64,000 nucleotides of DNA from Teratosphaeria epicoccoides (taxonomy: Eukaryota > Ascomycota > Dothideomycetes > Mycosphaerellales > Teratosphaeriaceae), in the NCBI GenBank assembly GCA_021401465.1, contig JADDMT010000077.1:62001-126000 (forward strand). The letters are read 5' to 3'. The notes beneath the pieces were generated by a model. The model was not told the DNA's origin. It made no database searches and worked only from the letters and a program-made list of their open reading frames with translations. A program made the position numbers and the translations under genes. Of this stretch, positions 33,936 through 45,940 are shown piece by piece. Numbering within the stretch: position 1 is the stretch's first letter; every line of letters begins with the position of its first letter.

Positions 33936-36900
33936 TTAAGAATCCTGCTCTAAAACTCTTATCTTCCTACGAATTAATCTTCTTAAGCCCTGCTTATGCC
34001 TTCTCTACTCTTCGAACTCGCGAATAGCTTCTAGAGCGTTCTTGTAGTCTTTAGCTAGAACCTATTATGTGTACTTAGGTAGGTATCCTTTCTACTTTAC
34101 TAGATAGTACGTTGCGCCTTTACGCTACATACTGTCCTTAATACCCTCGACTTCCTACTCTTCGTTCTCTTCTGCTACTAGCATCAGGTCTGCAGGCTCT
34201 TCGCTCTTACGCTATACCTATAGTTCAAGTAGAGATACGTAGAAGATGTCATGCACATGATACGATAATAGTAACGATAGCTAGTACGCCTGCGAGCCTA
34301 TTACATCGCGTATCTAGAAGGGTCCGACAAACCTTAGCGTCATCTTCTTACTTAGAAGTTTTAGCTTAAGATTCTTCGTTAATAGTAACACCTTCGTGCT
34401 AACTACGTACTACATCGGTTTAGCACAGGCGTTATTATGTTTAATCTAGGATTCTAAGGCCTTTTTCTAGTGTTTAATTAGCACCGAATGTACCTCGCGC
34501 ATACGCCGCGCTAATTCCGTAGCGGCTAGCACCCTCTCCTTAGAAGACTTGTCCTAAGGCGGTTCTAGGTATATTTCCGGATTAAAGCTATAAAGAATCT
34601 AAAATAGCAACATGCGCATAGTAGCATGCATGCTATTATTAACTGCAAATTCCGCCATAGGAATTACGTCATCCTAGGCATCCTAGTTCTTAGCGTAGTA
34701 GCACTAAAGGTACTACTTAAGAGTCTAGTTCATACGTTTAGTCTGACTATTAGTCTGTAGATAGAATGCTATACTTAGGTAGTGCTTAACACGTGCCTCA
34801 AACACAAATTCTTGCTAGTATTTACTAGTAAAGACAGAACCTCGATCTGATAGGATACTTCGGGGGACACTAAAGCGTCATATGACTTCGTCGCGAAGTA
34901 GTCGCATAAGCTCGCTACTTATGCACTTTTTTGTACATAGGATGAAGACATTTATCTTCGAGTATTAGTCGACTACTATAAGGACAGCATTAACTACATT
35001 GCCTCTCTACTTTGCTAGCAGCAAATTAGTAATGAAATCTATAGTTAAGTCTTACTATAGTCTCTCTAGTAGTAGGAGCGCCTACGCATCGCTATAGGGG
35101 CAATGGCGCTAAGATTTGCTAATCTAGCATGTCTAGCAGGATTTGACGTAGTTAGAGACATCCTGTTCTAGTATTAGCTACTAGTATTTACGTCTAAGAA
35201 GCGCGTTTGTCTTCTCTACGCCAAAATAGCCTGCAAGTTTATTATCATGATAAATATAGAGGAGCTACGAACAGAGTACGTAGTTAGCGGGTACGTAGAG
35301 CCTATTGTCAAAGTACTATAAGTCGCCTGACTTAGTCTAGTACTTTAGACCGCCTATAGTGTCCTAGAGGGCTACACCCTTATTAATCAACTCTAGTTCT
35401 CGCTCTTGTAACCGCTAAATGAGTCTCGAGACTTCTTTAAAGGGTTCTTTAGACATTACATACTTACTACATGTAAGCTAGTTAACTACCGCACAGATCG
35501 AGCTAGACACGGTCGCTACAACCGCTAGATAGGAGGGTTCTTCGTTAGCGGAGGCCGTGAGGCCCTATTAGACCTGCAGTCGACCTACAAGAGGAGCTAA
35601 TGATAGATCGCTACCCTAAACTACAAGCTTCGTTTGTAGCGTAAGGAGAAGCTATTAGTCGCCCTACTCCCTAGTGTCGTAGTCTAGTCGTCGCAAAGGA
35701 CTGTTAGCTAGATTCGTCTTTCTAGAACGATGCTAGATAACGAAGTCAAAGCTAGCGAGGAAAGTTACCTACCTTGCTTACTAACTACTTAGCTGCTTTA
35801 CGCCTATGAAGCCGCGAAGGTTGTTATAGTTAGTAAGCACCTTAATAGGGCACGCTATGCCTTCGAGGTAGTGTCGGTACTCCTTAAAGCTGTTAATAAT
35901 AGCTAAAAGCTCTTAGTCGTAAGTCTTGTAGTTAAGCTTAGCGCCCTGCATCTTCCGCGACTAGAAGGCAATCAGGTACTATTGCGTACTACCTTCGTGC
36001 GACTAGAGCTGCGATATAATTGCGGCTATTACGAATTTCGAAGCATCGGTCTCTATTCAGATCTTCGTAGTAGGGTCAAAGTGCCGAAGTATAGGCGTAG
36101 TTTAAAAAGCTGCTTTAAGTTTAGAGAAGGCCTTGCTCTAAGCCTCCTCCTAAGGCACTATCCCTGGCTTTTTTCCTCGAATCGCGCCCTTCGCGAGGGC
36201 CGTGAGGGGAGCCACGATCTTTGAGTAGGATCGTATAAATCTGCGATAGAAGTTAGTAAATCCTAAGAACACCTGTACTTCTTGGAGGGTAGTTAGCCGC
36301 GGCTACCCTGTGATTGCGGACACCCTTTAGTCATCTATGATGACTCCTTTAGTTGAGACAATGTATCTAAGAAACTTAATCCTATCTGTTAGGAATAAGT
36401 ACTTCTTTAGGTTCGCATACAGAGCGAACTTGCGGAGTCGTTCGAGTACTATCCTTAGGTGCTAAATATACTCCTCCTTTAAGTCGGAGTAGACTAGTAT
36501 ATCGTCTAAATATACTACGTAGCAGGTGTCAACGAGGCCGGCCAGGGCCTAGTTAATATACGCTTAGAACGTCACTAGTACGTTAGTCAAGCTAAACGGC
36601 ATTACTATATACTTAAAGTGTCTGTACTACATTTAGAACGTAGTCTTCTACTTATTGCCCTTTCGGATTAGTATCTAGTAGTAGGCGTCCTTTAAGTCGA
36701 TAGACAAGAAGATAGCAGCGCGACTAAGGCGGTCAAGCGTCTCGCTAATAAGTAGTAGGAGGCAGCGGTTCTTCTAAGTTACCGCGTTAAGGCCCCTATA
36801 GTTAACGTATAGGCAGAGCGTGTTGTCCTTCTTCAGGACGAACATAACTAGCGCTCTAGCCTCGCTGTTGCTTCGTCGGATCCACGCGTTCCTTTACGCC

Positions 36901-38675
36901 TTGTAGAGGTAGTCTCGAAGTGTTTCGAGCTACAATTCTAATATAGGATACAGAGGTTAGTACGGAGGATTGTAACCCTCCTTAAGGTTAATTGCATGCT
37001 CCGCGTCTAGGGCCTAGGCATAGGCTGTAGCCTCTACGTCGAAAATATTAGCGTATCCCCCTAAATCAGGCAGGAGAGTAACGTCTTCCCTAACGTTCTA
37101 TATGCGGACCGTATACATGCATTAGACCTTCTTTATGTCCTTGTAGAAGCCGTGTGCGTCACGCATCCTTACTATAGGAATTTCGCCTATAGAGCCGTAG
37201 AACTAGTTGTCAGTAGCTCTATTAACAACGACTCCCTGCCTGTAGCGCTAAGGGCGGCTAAGCAGGAGCTCCTCATTAGGAACGTCTTTAGCGTAGAAGA
37301 CTTCGTTAGTCTTGCGCACTTCTCCTAAGGAGTCCGCAAGTTAGAGGCGCATGTTATACGCGCCTTAAGCCGCTACGCCTTCGCCTTAAAAGGACTTCAT
37401 AGTAGGCAGCAGGGCTCCCGGGATTAGTTTTAAACCGAGCTGTACGATTACCTGCTAGGGTATTACGTTAACCTTAGCAAGGTCGTCTAACATATAGTCT
37501 ACTAGCTTAACTAAGCTATTGACCTAGACCGTACCAGATAGGCGCCAGGCAGGCCACAAGTCTACACTATTAGTGACAGACAGCTTAGATACCCGCGGTA
37601 GCCATTTAGTTGTCTCGGGATTGTCCTTCTTTCGCCTCCCCTCTAGGGAGGTTTTAGACACCTTGCTTACCTTCTTCCTATTACTTCGCTTAGGATAGCG
37701 AGCCGCCTAGTAGTCCCTCGCTCCACAGATGTAGCAGCTGCTCGGGGGCTTCTCGCTACTGTCTTTAGGCTTAGAGGGCTTGCTCCTCTAGAATGAACTA
37801 TCGCTTTAGACGTAACCCTTAGGGCGCTTGTAATAGCGGCCCTTTAGTAGGTCTTTAGGGCTTAGACGCTTATTATCCTTGCCGCCTAATTTCTCATTTC
37901 GCTTTAAGGTGATCTCTATACGTGTCGTAAGGGACACGAGGTCTTGCCAAGTTGTTAGATGTTCATGAAAAGTCATGATTATATTCCGAAGATTGTCATT
38001 AAGTTTAACAAGTAGGTACTATACACGTTACGTCTTAGTATAGGGTAGCATCTGTCTCTTAAGCATAGCGAGGTAGGTAGCAAAGCTAGAGGTTATTTGT
38101 CCCTTCCCCTGCCTGGCCCTCTTATACTCGACAGACATAGTAAGGGCGCGGTTCCCTAGATCCTCGACCTAGTCGACATAGAACTAGCGAAAGTCTGCCT
38201 ATGTATACGTTCTGTTATAGACCCGCATAAGGTTATACTGCTCATGCTAATTATTACGAGGTTCCTTATCCTCTTTGAGCTACATTACACTAAAGGCGAC
38301 TCGTTCGCCCTCTGTAGAATATCCGCGTAGGTTAAGCATGAAAACTGCCTTACACGCCTGCAAGAAAGTTCGAGCCTCCTTCAAGGTGTCTCCCTTAAAC
38401 GGCTTCAGGTTACGTGCGTTACGACTGCCTCCTAGTTAGCCTACTATGGCCCTGAAGTTAGGCACTAGATTCGTAGGTACACGCGAGAGGTCTGCGCCTA
38501 CTAGCAAGTTGTCTTCGCGGGTCCCTAGCGTAAAATCTCGCTAGGTTTCTTCGTCCGCTAGTTTATTAGTACTACTTATAGTAACGTCTTTGTCGTCCTT
38601 ACTATTGTTGCTGCTAGAAGGGGTGCGGCTATACCTCTAGTTCGCGAGGTAGTTCGCGACCTAATTGACAATTAT
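33936..38675 (-). pseudogene. gag-pol: A2 gag-pol polyprotein, RIP-inactivated
   Basis: 4740 bp, the same length as A1 gag-pol. The start codon reads ATA (38675-38673) and the stop is TAA 33936-33938. It has the same domain order in one frame: Gag, knuckle (about 37735-37690, CYICGARDY), protease LDDLAKVN (about 37475), RT, RNase H, integrase (again TKR for TER) and chromodomain (about 34110-34010). The protease motif again lacks D-S/T-G. Confidence 0.93.
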
Positions 38676-38949
38676 GGCTACAAGGCCTAGGTCGATAGTC
38701 AGGGTTAGCTGTAGTCCCTGTGTAAGGGGTCTATTACCTTGTCCGCTACGTAGTTAGCCTCTAGCGGAACTGTCGCTTAATACGGTGTCGCTTACAGGGG
38801 GTACTCCTACGGGCTAGTTACTTAGACTAGCTTCGCTATTATAGGTAGTCAGGATAGCGCTCGCTACGCGTTAGTTGCAAGTTCGTAGTACTCTAGACAT
38901 ATCGTAGTATTCTCTACTAGACTACAAAGCAGGGTCAAGAAAGCAGAAC
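38676..38949 (-). other. A2 leader (5' untranslated region)
   Basis: 274 bp between LTR and gag-pol, the same length as in A1. Nothing resembling a tRNA-primed binding site was recognised. Confidence 0.6.
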
Positions 38950-39307
38950 TAATATAGATATATGCTATATGATATGAAAATATCTCGTAGTGTGACAGAG
39001 TAATCCGACCTTTTAATAGGTACAAGATAGCGCTGCTTTCTGCTTATCGCAGAGGTAGCGCTAGAGGTGCTTATAACCCCTGACGCCCCTTAATTAGGGA
39101 AAGCATGTCTAAGCCTAACCCCGCAGGGGTACCGTAGGGTTAGCGATGTAGGGGCATCCTACGTCGACTACTAATCCTACTTAGATGACATACAAGCTAA
39201 CGTATATACGAAGGACCCCCTTGCCATGTATGGCAGGGTTACTACATGCTAAGGGTAGGCATTAGAACCTATGCGGCTCTAATAGCCCCCTAGTATCAAC
39301 CGTATCA
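38950..39307 (-). repeat. A2 5' LTR
   Basis: 358 bp, sister of 13000-13357 (shared 2-bp deletion). It is followed by CTTAT at 39308-39312. Confidence 0.92.
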
Positions 39308-39312
39308 CTTAT

Positions 39313-39800
39313 ACATAAGCCTCTCTAACTCTAGTATCTGCTCCTACGTTATGCCTACGTTAACATTAAACCCTATTTCCTTACGTAGGGTCAGGTCTAG
39401 CGCTTGTCGAAAGCGGTTTGTATTTCCGTACGGGTCTAGTAAGGCGTCTAAAGGTTTCTGTAAGACGTTCTTAGCTTAGGAAAGGATAAGCTGTTAATAA
39501 TAGTAACAATCGCGATTATCTACTAGGTTGTTCTTTATTCTTGTAATAGCGCCTAAAAGAACACGCTCCGACTCCCTAACATCGCCTATCTGACAATGTA
39601 CATAGCTACGCGAGGTTACAATAAGGTAATAGACCTAGGCTAAGAGGTTCTAGCTAGCTATAAGATTCTCTGTAAACTCGAGCACCTTAAACATATGCTA
39701 TAAGGTAACAAGACTAATGCAGGCTAGCTAAAGTATAGGCTATAGGTATATAGTAGGACTACTCGAATTAATAGAGAAGGAAGTAGGATGAGTTAGGGGG
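39313..39800 (-). pseudogene. 5' segment of host reading frame interrupted by A2
   Basis: On the minus strand a frame runs from at least ATG 39696 (MFKVLEFTENLIA), and plausibly from further upstream near 39800, to 39313. It includes SRSYVHCQIGDVRESERVL, LQKPLDALLDPYGN and RQALDLTLRKEIGFN. Stops are TAG/TAA only. It is in phase with 12999-12662 once A2 is removed. No family was recognised; the helical character suggests a TPR-like or other alpha-solenoid protein. The true start is unknown. Confidence 0.5.
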
Positions 39801-40327
39801 ATTAAGGAGTCTCCTTACTATGCCTAGGCTAGGCGGGCCTAGGCCCTAATAGGGACAACTATAGCCGGATTACGCCCTGCTAGGCTAGTTAGGGCTAGTA
39901 AGTTAGTAGGTAGATTCTATAGGGATATGCGGAGGTAGTCCTAACATTGCCCTCCCTCCTCCCCTAGGTTTTGTCCTTAAAACCCGCATGATAGTGTCGA
40001 AATTCACAACTAGTATAGGCAGAAGGTAGTTAAAAGATATAGAACTTAGTAGCGGTAACTAGTCCTAAAGGGGAAGTCGCTAGTAATAAGTCATACTAGT
40101 AATATTAAAAGAACTCGAAGTTTAATTCTAAACCTTCTAACCTACATCTACCTCTAATTAGTAAGTAAAGTACAAAATCTGTAGGCTAGCGAGAGTAGGA
40201 CAAATTAGTCTAATTTAGTCTATTTTGTAGCAGTGCGGGCATTTTAGGTGCTAATAGTAGCATGTAGTCCTAGAGTCCTGTAATCTAACTATAAACAAAA
40301 TTGTCTGGCCTAAACTAGTCTAATATA
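39801..40327. other. Non-coding stretch upstream of unidentified gene
   Basis: No convincing frame. It includes short near-repeats of CTAGGC and AGTCTAAT/TTAGTCTA motifs (40200-40325), which may belong to the promoter of the gene at 40328. Confidence 0.3.
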
Positions 40328-41206
40328 ATAGCGAACAGGAAGAGATCGGCCGCTAAGGTCGTGCGCGAGGAGTACAACCACGACCTAGAGACTACTTCCT
40401 TGTTCCTAGCTAATCCGTGCTATAGCTGTTACGAGGATCCTAACCTAGCTAACATTAAGAAGCTCTGCTCTATTATAAACAAGCCTGTCCCCGCTAGCAT
40501 TACCCCTAACTATAGCAACTACCTAAGTAGCAAGGACTACTTCTAGGTAGGTTAGTCTAGTCTAGTTCGGTGCACTATAGCTAACTTTGATAGCTCCTAG
40601 CCTCAAAAGAGGACAAGTAGAAGGGTATATGCCGCAAAATCGAAGCCTTGGCTAATGATGCTAGTAACAAGGAGAAGGAGGCTATTATGCGCTATATTAG
40701 GAAGATCCCGGGCACTACGATCCTATGAGTACTAGACTAGGGCACCTTGCCCTAGAATAGAGCTAACTAGTTTGTAGGGAGCTAGGTAACACCCTTCGTA
40801 GCAAGGGCGGCTTGTTGTAGCACCTTAGGCAGGAGAGGTAGGACTAATCTAGCAAGAAGGTAGCAAAGCGTGCTCGTAATAGGAGTACTCTAACCCCGAA
40901 CGTAAGTGTTAGGTCCTTTTTAGCCTTGCCTAGTCTGTACTGACCCTGTCTAGAAGCTTAAGGGCTCGAAGTTCTTAATCGAGGACACCTCGGCTAGTAA
41001 GCGGCTCGAGGATATTAAGCGGATCGGTAATAGGCGCATTGCGGAAATAGCGACCTCGCTCTAGAACATCTTAGCCCGTGTTAGTAAGATGAAGAGCGAT
41101 AGGCCTAAGTCTAACCTCTAGGGCATGCTTCTCATCCTAACTACCCGCGAGTTAGAGGGCAGGGCCCTAAATGAGGTACATGAGGATAATGAGGATAGTA
41201 ACTAGG
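40328..41206 (+). pseudogene. Degraded unidentified gene
   Basis: Probable start at 40328 (ATA, likely ATG before RIP), followed by a basic N-terminus (NRKRSAAKVVREEYNHDLE) and a Cys-containing block (NPCYSCYEDPNLANIKKLC) up to 40546. A candidate intron begins GTAGGT at 40549, contains GCTAAC, and ends near 40602-40615. A second block gives KIEALANDASNKEKEAIM, and a third near 40970-41206 gives KRLEDIKRIGNRRIAEIA and LLILTTRELEGRALNEV. Stops are mainly TAG/TAA plus one TGA. I do not recognise the protein. It could be a host gene or cargo of an unseen element. Confidence 0.4.
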
Positions 41207-41520
41207 TTAGCCTAGTCTAGAACAGACTAATCTGGTATAGTCTAGGCTAGAGTAGTACGAGTGTAGTTTAGGCGAGGCTATACAGCTAGTAAGAGCACTA
41301 GAGATCTAGGTATAAGTTAGCATTTGCCTAGCCTAAGCTAGGGCGGCCTAGCCCCTGTTATTGTTTAAAGTCTTACTAATAGTAAATAGCTATACCCTTT
41401 AGCTGTTTGCTAAATACGCTTGTGTCTAATCCTTGCTTGCCTAGTCTAGTCTAGCCTGTTTAGATGCATTCTAGGCCCCCTAGCGATAAGGTGTCCCTAC
41501 CTGCTTGTCCTTGCCCTAAG
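41207..41520. other. Stretch without a recognisable gene
   Basis: CTAG-rich DNA with repeated GTCTAG/CTAGTCT words. It ends at the B4 LTR. I see no coding frame or element boundary. Confidence 0.3.
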
Positions 41521-41997
41521 TGTCATAAGGGTAGGTGCTAATAGCAGGAAGGTGACTAGGTGTTAGACTCGCAGAGCTGTGAAGAATATCGACAATAGCA
41601 GTTGACCTTGTAACTAACTCTCCTCTAAGTAAGAGAGGATTAAACTGAGATTAAGCACGAAGCTCCTAACTGCCTGTCCTGAAGCCATCCCTATATACTA
41701 GAGAGACAGAGCAGCTCTATTAGATCTGTCGACAGACCCGACAGATCTATGTCTATAGATCTGTAGACTAACCCTATAGATCCGAGGGTCTGTTATCCTG
41801 TGACAGATCCCTTCTCCCCTATAGGCCTATAGATCTGTAGACTAACCCTATAGATTAAGGGATCTGTCCTTACGTGACAGATCCTTTCTCCTATGACTAT
41901 GCTTATAACTCATAGTACTCCTATGACTATACTATGACTTATAGCACTTAGGACCCTCATGATCCTATGACTTATAGTACTCCTAACACTTATGACA
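41521..41997 (-). repeat. B4 3' LTR
   Basis: 477 bp, TGTCA...TGACA, with the usual palindromic GATCTGT array at about 41720-41890. Confidence 0.92.
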
Positions 41998-42077
41998 CTA
42001 TCCCCCTCTTAGCCTAGCTCGTCCCTAAGCTACCTTATTAGTGCGGGGTTTCTCTTGTCATTTCCTTTTATGCCGTG

Positions 42078-42710
42078 ATGTCTTCTCTTTCTACATTACT
42101 ACCTTGTGTCATCCTAGACACTAACGCCCCTTTAACGCAGAAACGCAAACGCCGCGGGAATCGAATCTATCGTTAGGGCCAGGACAGCGTGAAGTCCTGT
42201 ACTTAGTGTCAAGAGTTAAAGCTCGTTTGTTAGGTACACATTTCCTTAGGGAAATGTTCGTAATGTCACTTTAGTAACTACTAGAGTTACGACACGAAGG
42301 TAATAGAGGTCGACTAGAAGAAGTTAGGCAATTAGCGGAAAAGACTTATTACTAATCTCGATTATGTAAAGGCAGTCCTAGCTAAGGCTTCGCAGAAGAT
42401 AATAGAGGCGCATGTAAAGGAGATGTGTCTTTGAAAACAGTTAGACGCGGTCGACTAGGAGGTCAAGGATAGTCGCGCTCTTAAGGAGCGTGAGATTAGG
42501 GAGAATAAGGCCGAGGAACAGGCTCTCTTACAGGCTAGGTTTCTTCTTGACCTAGATCCTTTAGCGGGTCTCGCTCTTAGTCCTATAACATGGAGCGTAA
42601 TAGAGGGTTTCGCTAACGCCTCATATTAGGGTTTCCTGGATGGCGTGACAGCCGAGCTAGTTGACAGCGTCCCGCAGGAGTCTAGTCGTAGCTTAGGACC
42701 TTCTTCCTAG
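42078..42710 (+). pseudogene. B4 antisense Cys-rich coiled-coil ORF (best copy)
   Basis: Clearest full-length copy: ATG 42078 (MSSLSTLLPCVILDTNAP) lies 81 bp inside the 3' LTR boundary, and TAG is at 42708-42710 (210 codons). Basic patch TQKRKRRGNR near codons 21-30, possibly nuclear localisation. Cys cluster SC..C.ELKLVC and KCS.CHFSN near codons 40-67. Then a charged helix that should form a coiled coil (KEREIRENKAEEQALLQ) and tail SVIEGFANASY. It overlaps the facing pol end by 18 bp (42693-42710). Because the start is next to the LTR, transcription from within the LTR in antisense is the likely route. Function unknown. Confidence 0.8.
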
Positions 42711-44674
42711 GTTCGTTCCTTTCTCGAAACTTCGTATCTTTTGCTAACAGTTTCGCAGATGTTCTAGGGGTTCCTAGGTGTTCTCGGTACTCCTATATCC
42801 TTCCTATTTTACTAAGTACTCTCGCTGTCTGTCCTGCTAGCGAGTGTTAACAATCTTCTCGACAGTGTACTTAGGTTCTTCTACTTTAGGGTCGAGTAGT
42901 AAGGGTTCTGTTTGTAGTGCGGCGTCTAGCGCTACTTGTTCTAGCAGAGAGACATAGAACACAGGGTGTATTCTTATCTGCTTAGGTAGCTGTAACTCAA
43001 AATTAACTGGTCCCTTCTTAGCCTTAATCCTGAATGGTCCTAGTTTTACAGTGTCTAGTTTTTTACTTAGCTTGTCTGATTTAATGTGACGGCAGAGGAG
43101 ATACACCTTGTCCCCCTCCTTTAGAATTAGTCCCTTAATTCTCTTACGATTCGCGTACTATGCTATGTTCTACTAATAGAACTACAGGTCGAGTCGTGCT
43201 TCTGTTTGCAGTTAGCGTAGATGTTCTACTCGTCCGAGTGCTACTAGGTTCGGATTACTAGCTAAGACGTCTAGAATGTCTTCTATAGCTAATCTATATG
43301 CTATCTGAAAAGGCGAGAGTCCTGTCGACTCTACTAGCGTACTATTATACGCGAGTTGTGCTATTAGTAACAACTCGACCTAGTTGTTCTAGTCTCTATT
43401 CACATAGGATCGAAGGTACTATTCTAACGTCTGATTTAGGCGTTCTATCTGTCTATCCGTCTAAGGGTAGAAGGAAGTACTTAGTCAATGTTTAACCTAG
43501 AATTGTCTCATTAGGGCTCTCTAGAAGTTAGAGGTAAACACGGATCCTCAATCTGTTACTAGGTCCTGTAGCATGCCGTGTAGTGCTACTACCTATTTAA
43601 TGAAGACATACGTAATATCTTTAGTCTTGAAGTCTTCGCGGTAAGGGATAAACTTCCTAAACTTAGTGAATTAGTTAACTACTACCATGATCCCATCGAA
43701 GAACTCATTAGTAGCGGGTTCTCTTGACTAAGGTAGTTTAACAATAAAGTCTATAGCGAGCTATTCCCATAGCCGTTAAGGTACCTTAAGTAGTCGTAGT
43801 AGCCTATATAGTTTGTGACAGCTATGCTTACTTTGTTAGTAAGTTACACATTAACAGACGTAGTCCTTAATTGCCTTACCTATCCTAGGGAAGTAATATT
43901 CTTGTCGGAGAATTTGCTTCATTTTAGACACTCCTAGGTGTCCTGCCTAAGGTACGTCATGTTAGAGGCGTAGTAGTTCCGATCGTAAAGACGTTAGCAC
44001 GTATACTAATCCTTAAAACAGAAGGATTCCGTTTTCGTCTTCCTAATCCTCCTGTCCATTAATGTCGTTATAGACAGCGAGTACAGTTAGGTCATAGACT
44101 AGCGCGTTCTTCAGGTCGTCCTGAAATTCACTAGTCTATGTGTTAGTCTTAGCTGCAAGTTAGTTAACTCCTAGCGTGCTATCGCTATTTTCCTAGAGAA
44201 TAGCATGTTTCTCCTGCTTCATGCCCTTCATGTAGTTCGTCTAGCGGCTAAGTGCATCGGCGCGTGCGTTATCGGTCCCCTTGCGATAGACAATCTTGCA
44301 GTTAAAACTAGAGAGCTCCTTACTCTACCGAACCTGTCGTTAGTTTAACTCTTTCGTCGTTATAAAGTATCGCAAGTTCTTATAGTCTGTGTAGACCGTG
44401 ACCTAGTGCTTAGAACCTTCTAAGTAGACTTGCTAGGCCTTGTAGGCATCTACTATAGCTAGAAGTTCTTTGTCGTAGATGTCATAATGGAGTTTAGGTC
44501 TAGACAATTTCCTCGAGTAGTAGGCGACTAGCTGTAGTTGTCTACTCGGTCCTAGTTGACTTAAGCATGCCCTGAGTGCTATGTCGGAGGCATCTGTTTC
44601 GACTGTGATAGGCTTATCCAGGTCGAATACAAGTAAGATTAGCTGATCTGTAAATCGTCGCTTAAGTTCCTTAA
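42693..44674 (-). pseudogene. pol: B4 pol, RNase H to chromodomain
   Basis: Ends at TAA 42693-42695. It contains the chromodomain (about 42840-42760), the GPFRIKAKK linker (about 43030), integrase and the RNase H part, cut at 44674 by B5. This copy retains GPFRIKAKKGPVNFEL with few changes. Confidence 0.87.
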
Positions 44675-45144
44675 TGTCATGAGTATTAGGAGTACTGTAG
44701 GTTACAGGATCGTGAGGGTCCTAAGTGCTATGAGTTATAGTATAGTCATAGGAGTACTATAAGTCATAGGCATAGTCATAGGAGAAAGGATCTGTTACCT
44801 GAGGACAGATCCCTAGATCTATAGGGTTAGTCTACAGATCTACAGGCCTACAAGGGAGAAGGGATCTGCTATGGGATAATAGACCCTTAGATCTATAGGG
44901 TTAGTCCATAGATCTATAGACACGGATCTGTCAGGTCTGTTAATAGATCTAACAGAGCTGCTCTGTCTCTCTAGTATATAGGGATGGCTTTAGGACAGGT
45001 AGTTAGGAGCTTTGTGCTTAATTTAATCCCCTTTCCCTAGGGGATAGTTAGTTACAAGGACAATTGCTATTGTCGATATTCTTTACAGCTCTACGAGTCT
45101 AACACCTAGTTACCTTCCTGCTATCGGCACCTACCCTTATGACA
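44675..45144 (+). repeat. B5 5' LTR
   Basis: 470 bp, TGTCA...TGACA, with a GATCTGT palindrome array at about 44785-44950. Confidence 0.9.
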
Positions 45145-45190
45145 TGATCAAGGCTAAGAAGGGACTAGTTAATTTTAAGTTATAGCTACC

Positions 45191-45357
45191 TGTCACGGGT
45201 AAACGACGTATACATAGGGGTTCATGTAGTATTCAACAAGTACGATAGAGAGAGAGGGACTATCTGCTAGCTGTCCGGTCTTTTATAGCCGGCCTCGTCA
45301 GGGGTCGCGTCGCATAGGCCCTAGCCTGTGCCAAGACTTAGGGCCTCGCCCTTCACA
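45191..45357 (-). repeat. C 3' LTR
   Basis: 167 bp, unusually short. It matches 51812-51978 with a few transitions (e.g. GGGTAAACGACG against AGGTAAACAACA). It contains a short GAGAGAGAG run and a TTTTATAGCC motif. Confidence 0.93.
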
Positions 45358-45940
45358 TTACCCCCCCCCCCCCCCTTCTTGTTCACAGCAAGGAATCTGT
45401 TAGTTTCCTTCTAGCACATAAAGTCTAGATCACGGCTAGGCTAACATAGCTTCCTAACTTCACTTCCCTTGTCTAAGTCTACTCTACTTGTCTAAGTCCC
45501 CTCTACTCGTCTAAGTCTACTTTACTTTACTTCTTACGCTCCCTGTTCTCCTGTGCCTACAGCCTAGCCTCTACCCGGTCTTGCTAGGTTCCTAGACTCT
45601 ACTTCGCTTATTTAAATCTACTTTACTTTCCTACCTCTCTTCACTTCACTTCTATTTATCGCCATCTAAGCCATTATAGGGGCGCTCCTAGGCCCGTGCT
45701 AGTACGTCCCTTACTATATAAAAAGCGCCCTTCGCTATTACTCTTGCTTCCTTTCTCTTACATGCTTACCTTAAACTGTAAGCCCCCCTCTCTTTCTCCT
45801 ACCTTCTGGCTTTTTCTCCGGGATTCCGGGCGATACTAACTAGAACTAGATAGCCCCTACAATCTACTACGTCGACTACGCCCTCTAGGGCGTAGATTGC
45901 GTCCTATAATCGGTATGTTCTAGAGTCCTTGTCGTTGTGC
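45358..45940 (+). promoter_or_regulatory. C 3' region: polypurine tract and antisense promoter
   Basis: A run of 15 C (45361-45375; poly-G on the element's sense strand) followed by TTCTT forms the polypurine tract beside the 3' LTR. At about 45465-45535 a unit of about 19 bp (CTTGTCTAAGTC core) is repeated three times. TATATAAAAA at 45715-45724 on the plus strand faces the antisense Cys-rich frame about 270 bp downstream and is followed by pyrimidine-rich leader sequence. Confidence 0.55.

Larger units (their letters stand above)
32843..39307 (-). mobile_element. A2 (right part): antisense ORF end, gag-pol, 5' LTR
   Basis: Rest of family A element A2 on the minus strand. It starts inside the antisense ORF directly after the B2 LTR and ends with the 5' LTR and duplication CTTAT (39308-39312), matching 12995-12999. 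Confidence 0.92.
41521..44674 (-). mobile_element. B4: 3' half of a family B chromovirus
   Basis: Minus-strand element keeping the 3' LTR, polypurine tract complement (CCCCCTCTTA at 42002), antisense ORF and pol from RNase H to chromodomain. At 44675 the LTR of B5 begins. The remaining RT, gag and 5' LTR of B4 are not found on the other side of B5. Confidence 0.9.

Noticed and set aside
45361..45375. Poly-C run as assembly artefact
   Set aside because: Its position next to the 3' LTR matches a polypurine tract, so it is kept as real, though exact length may be unreliable.
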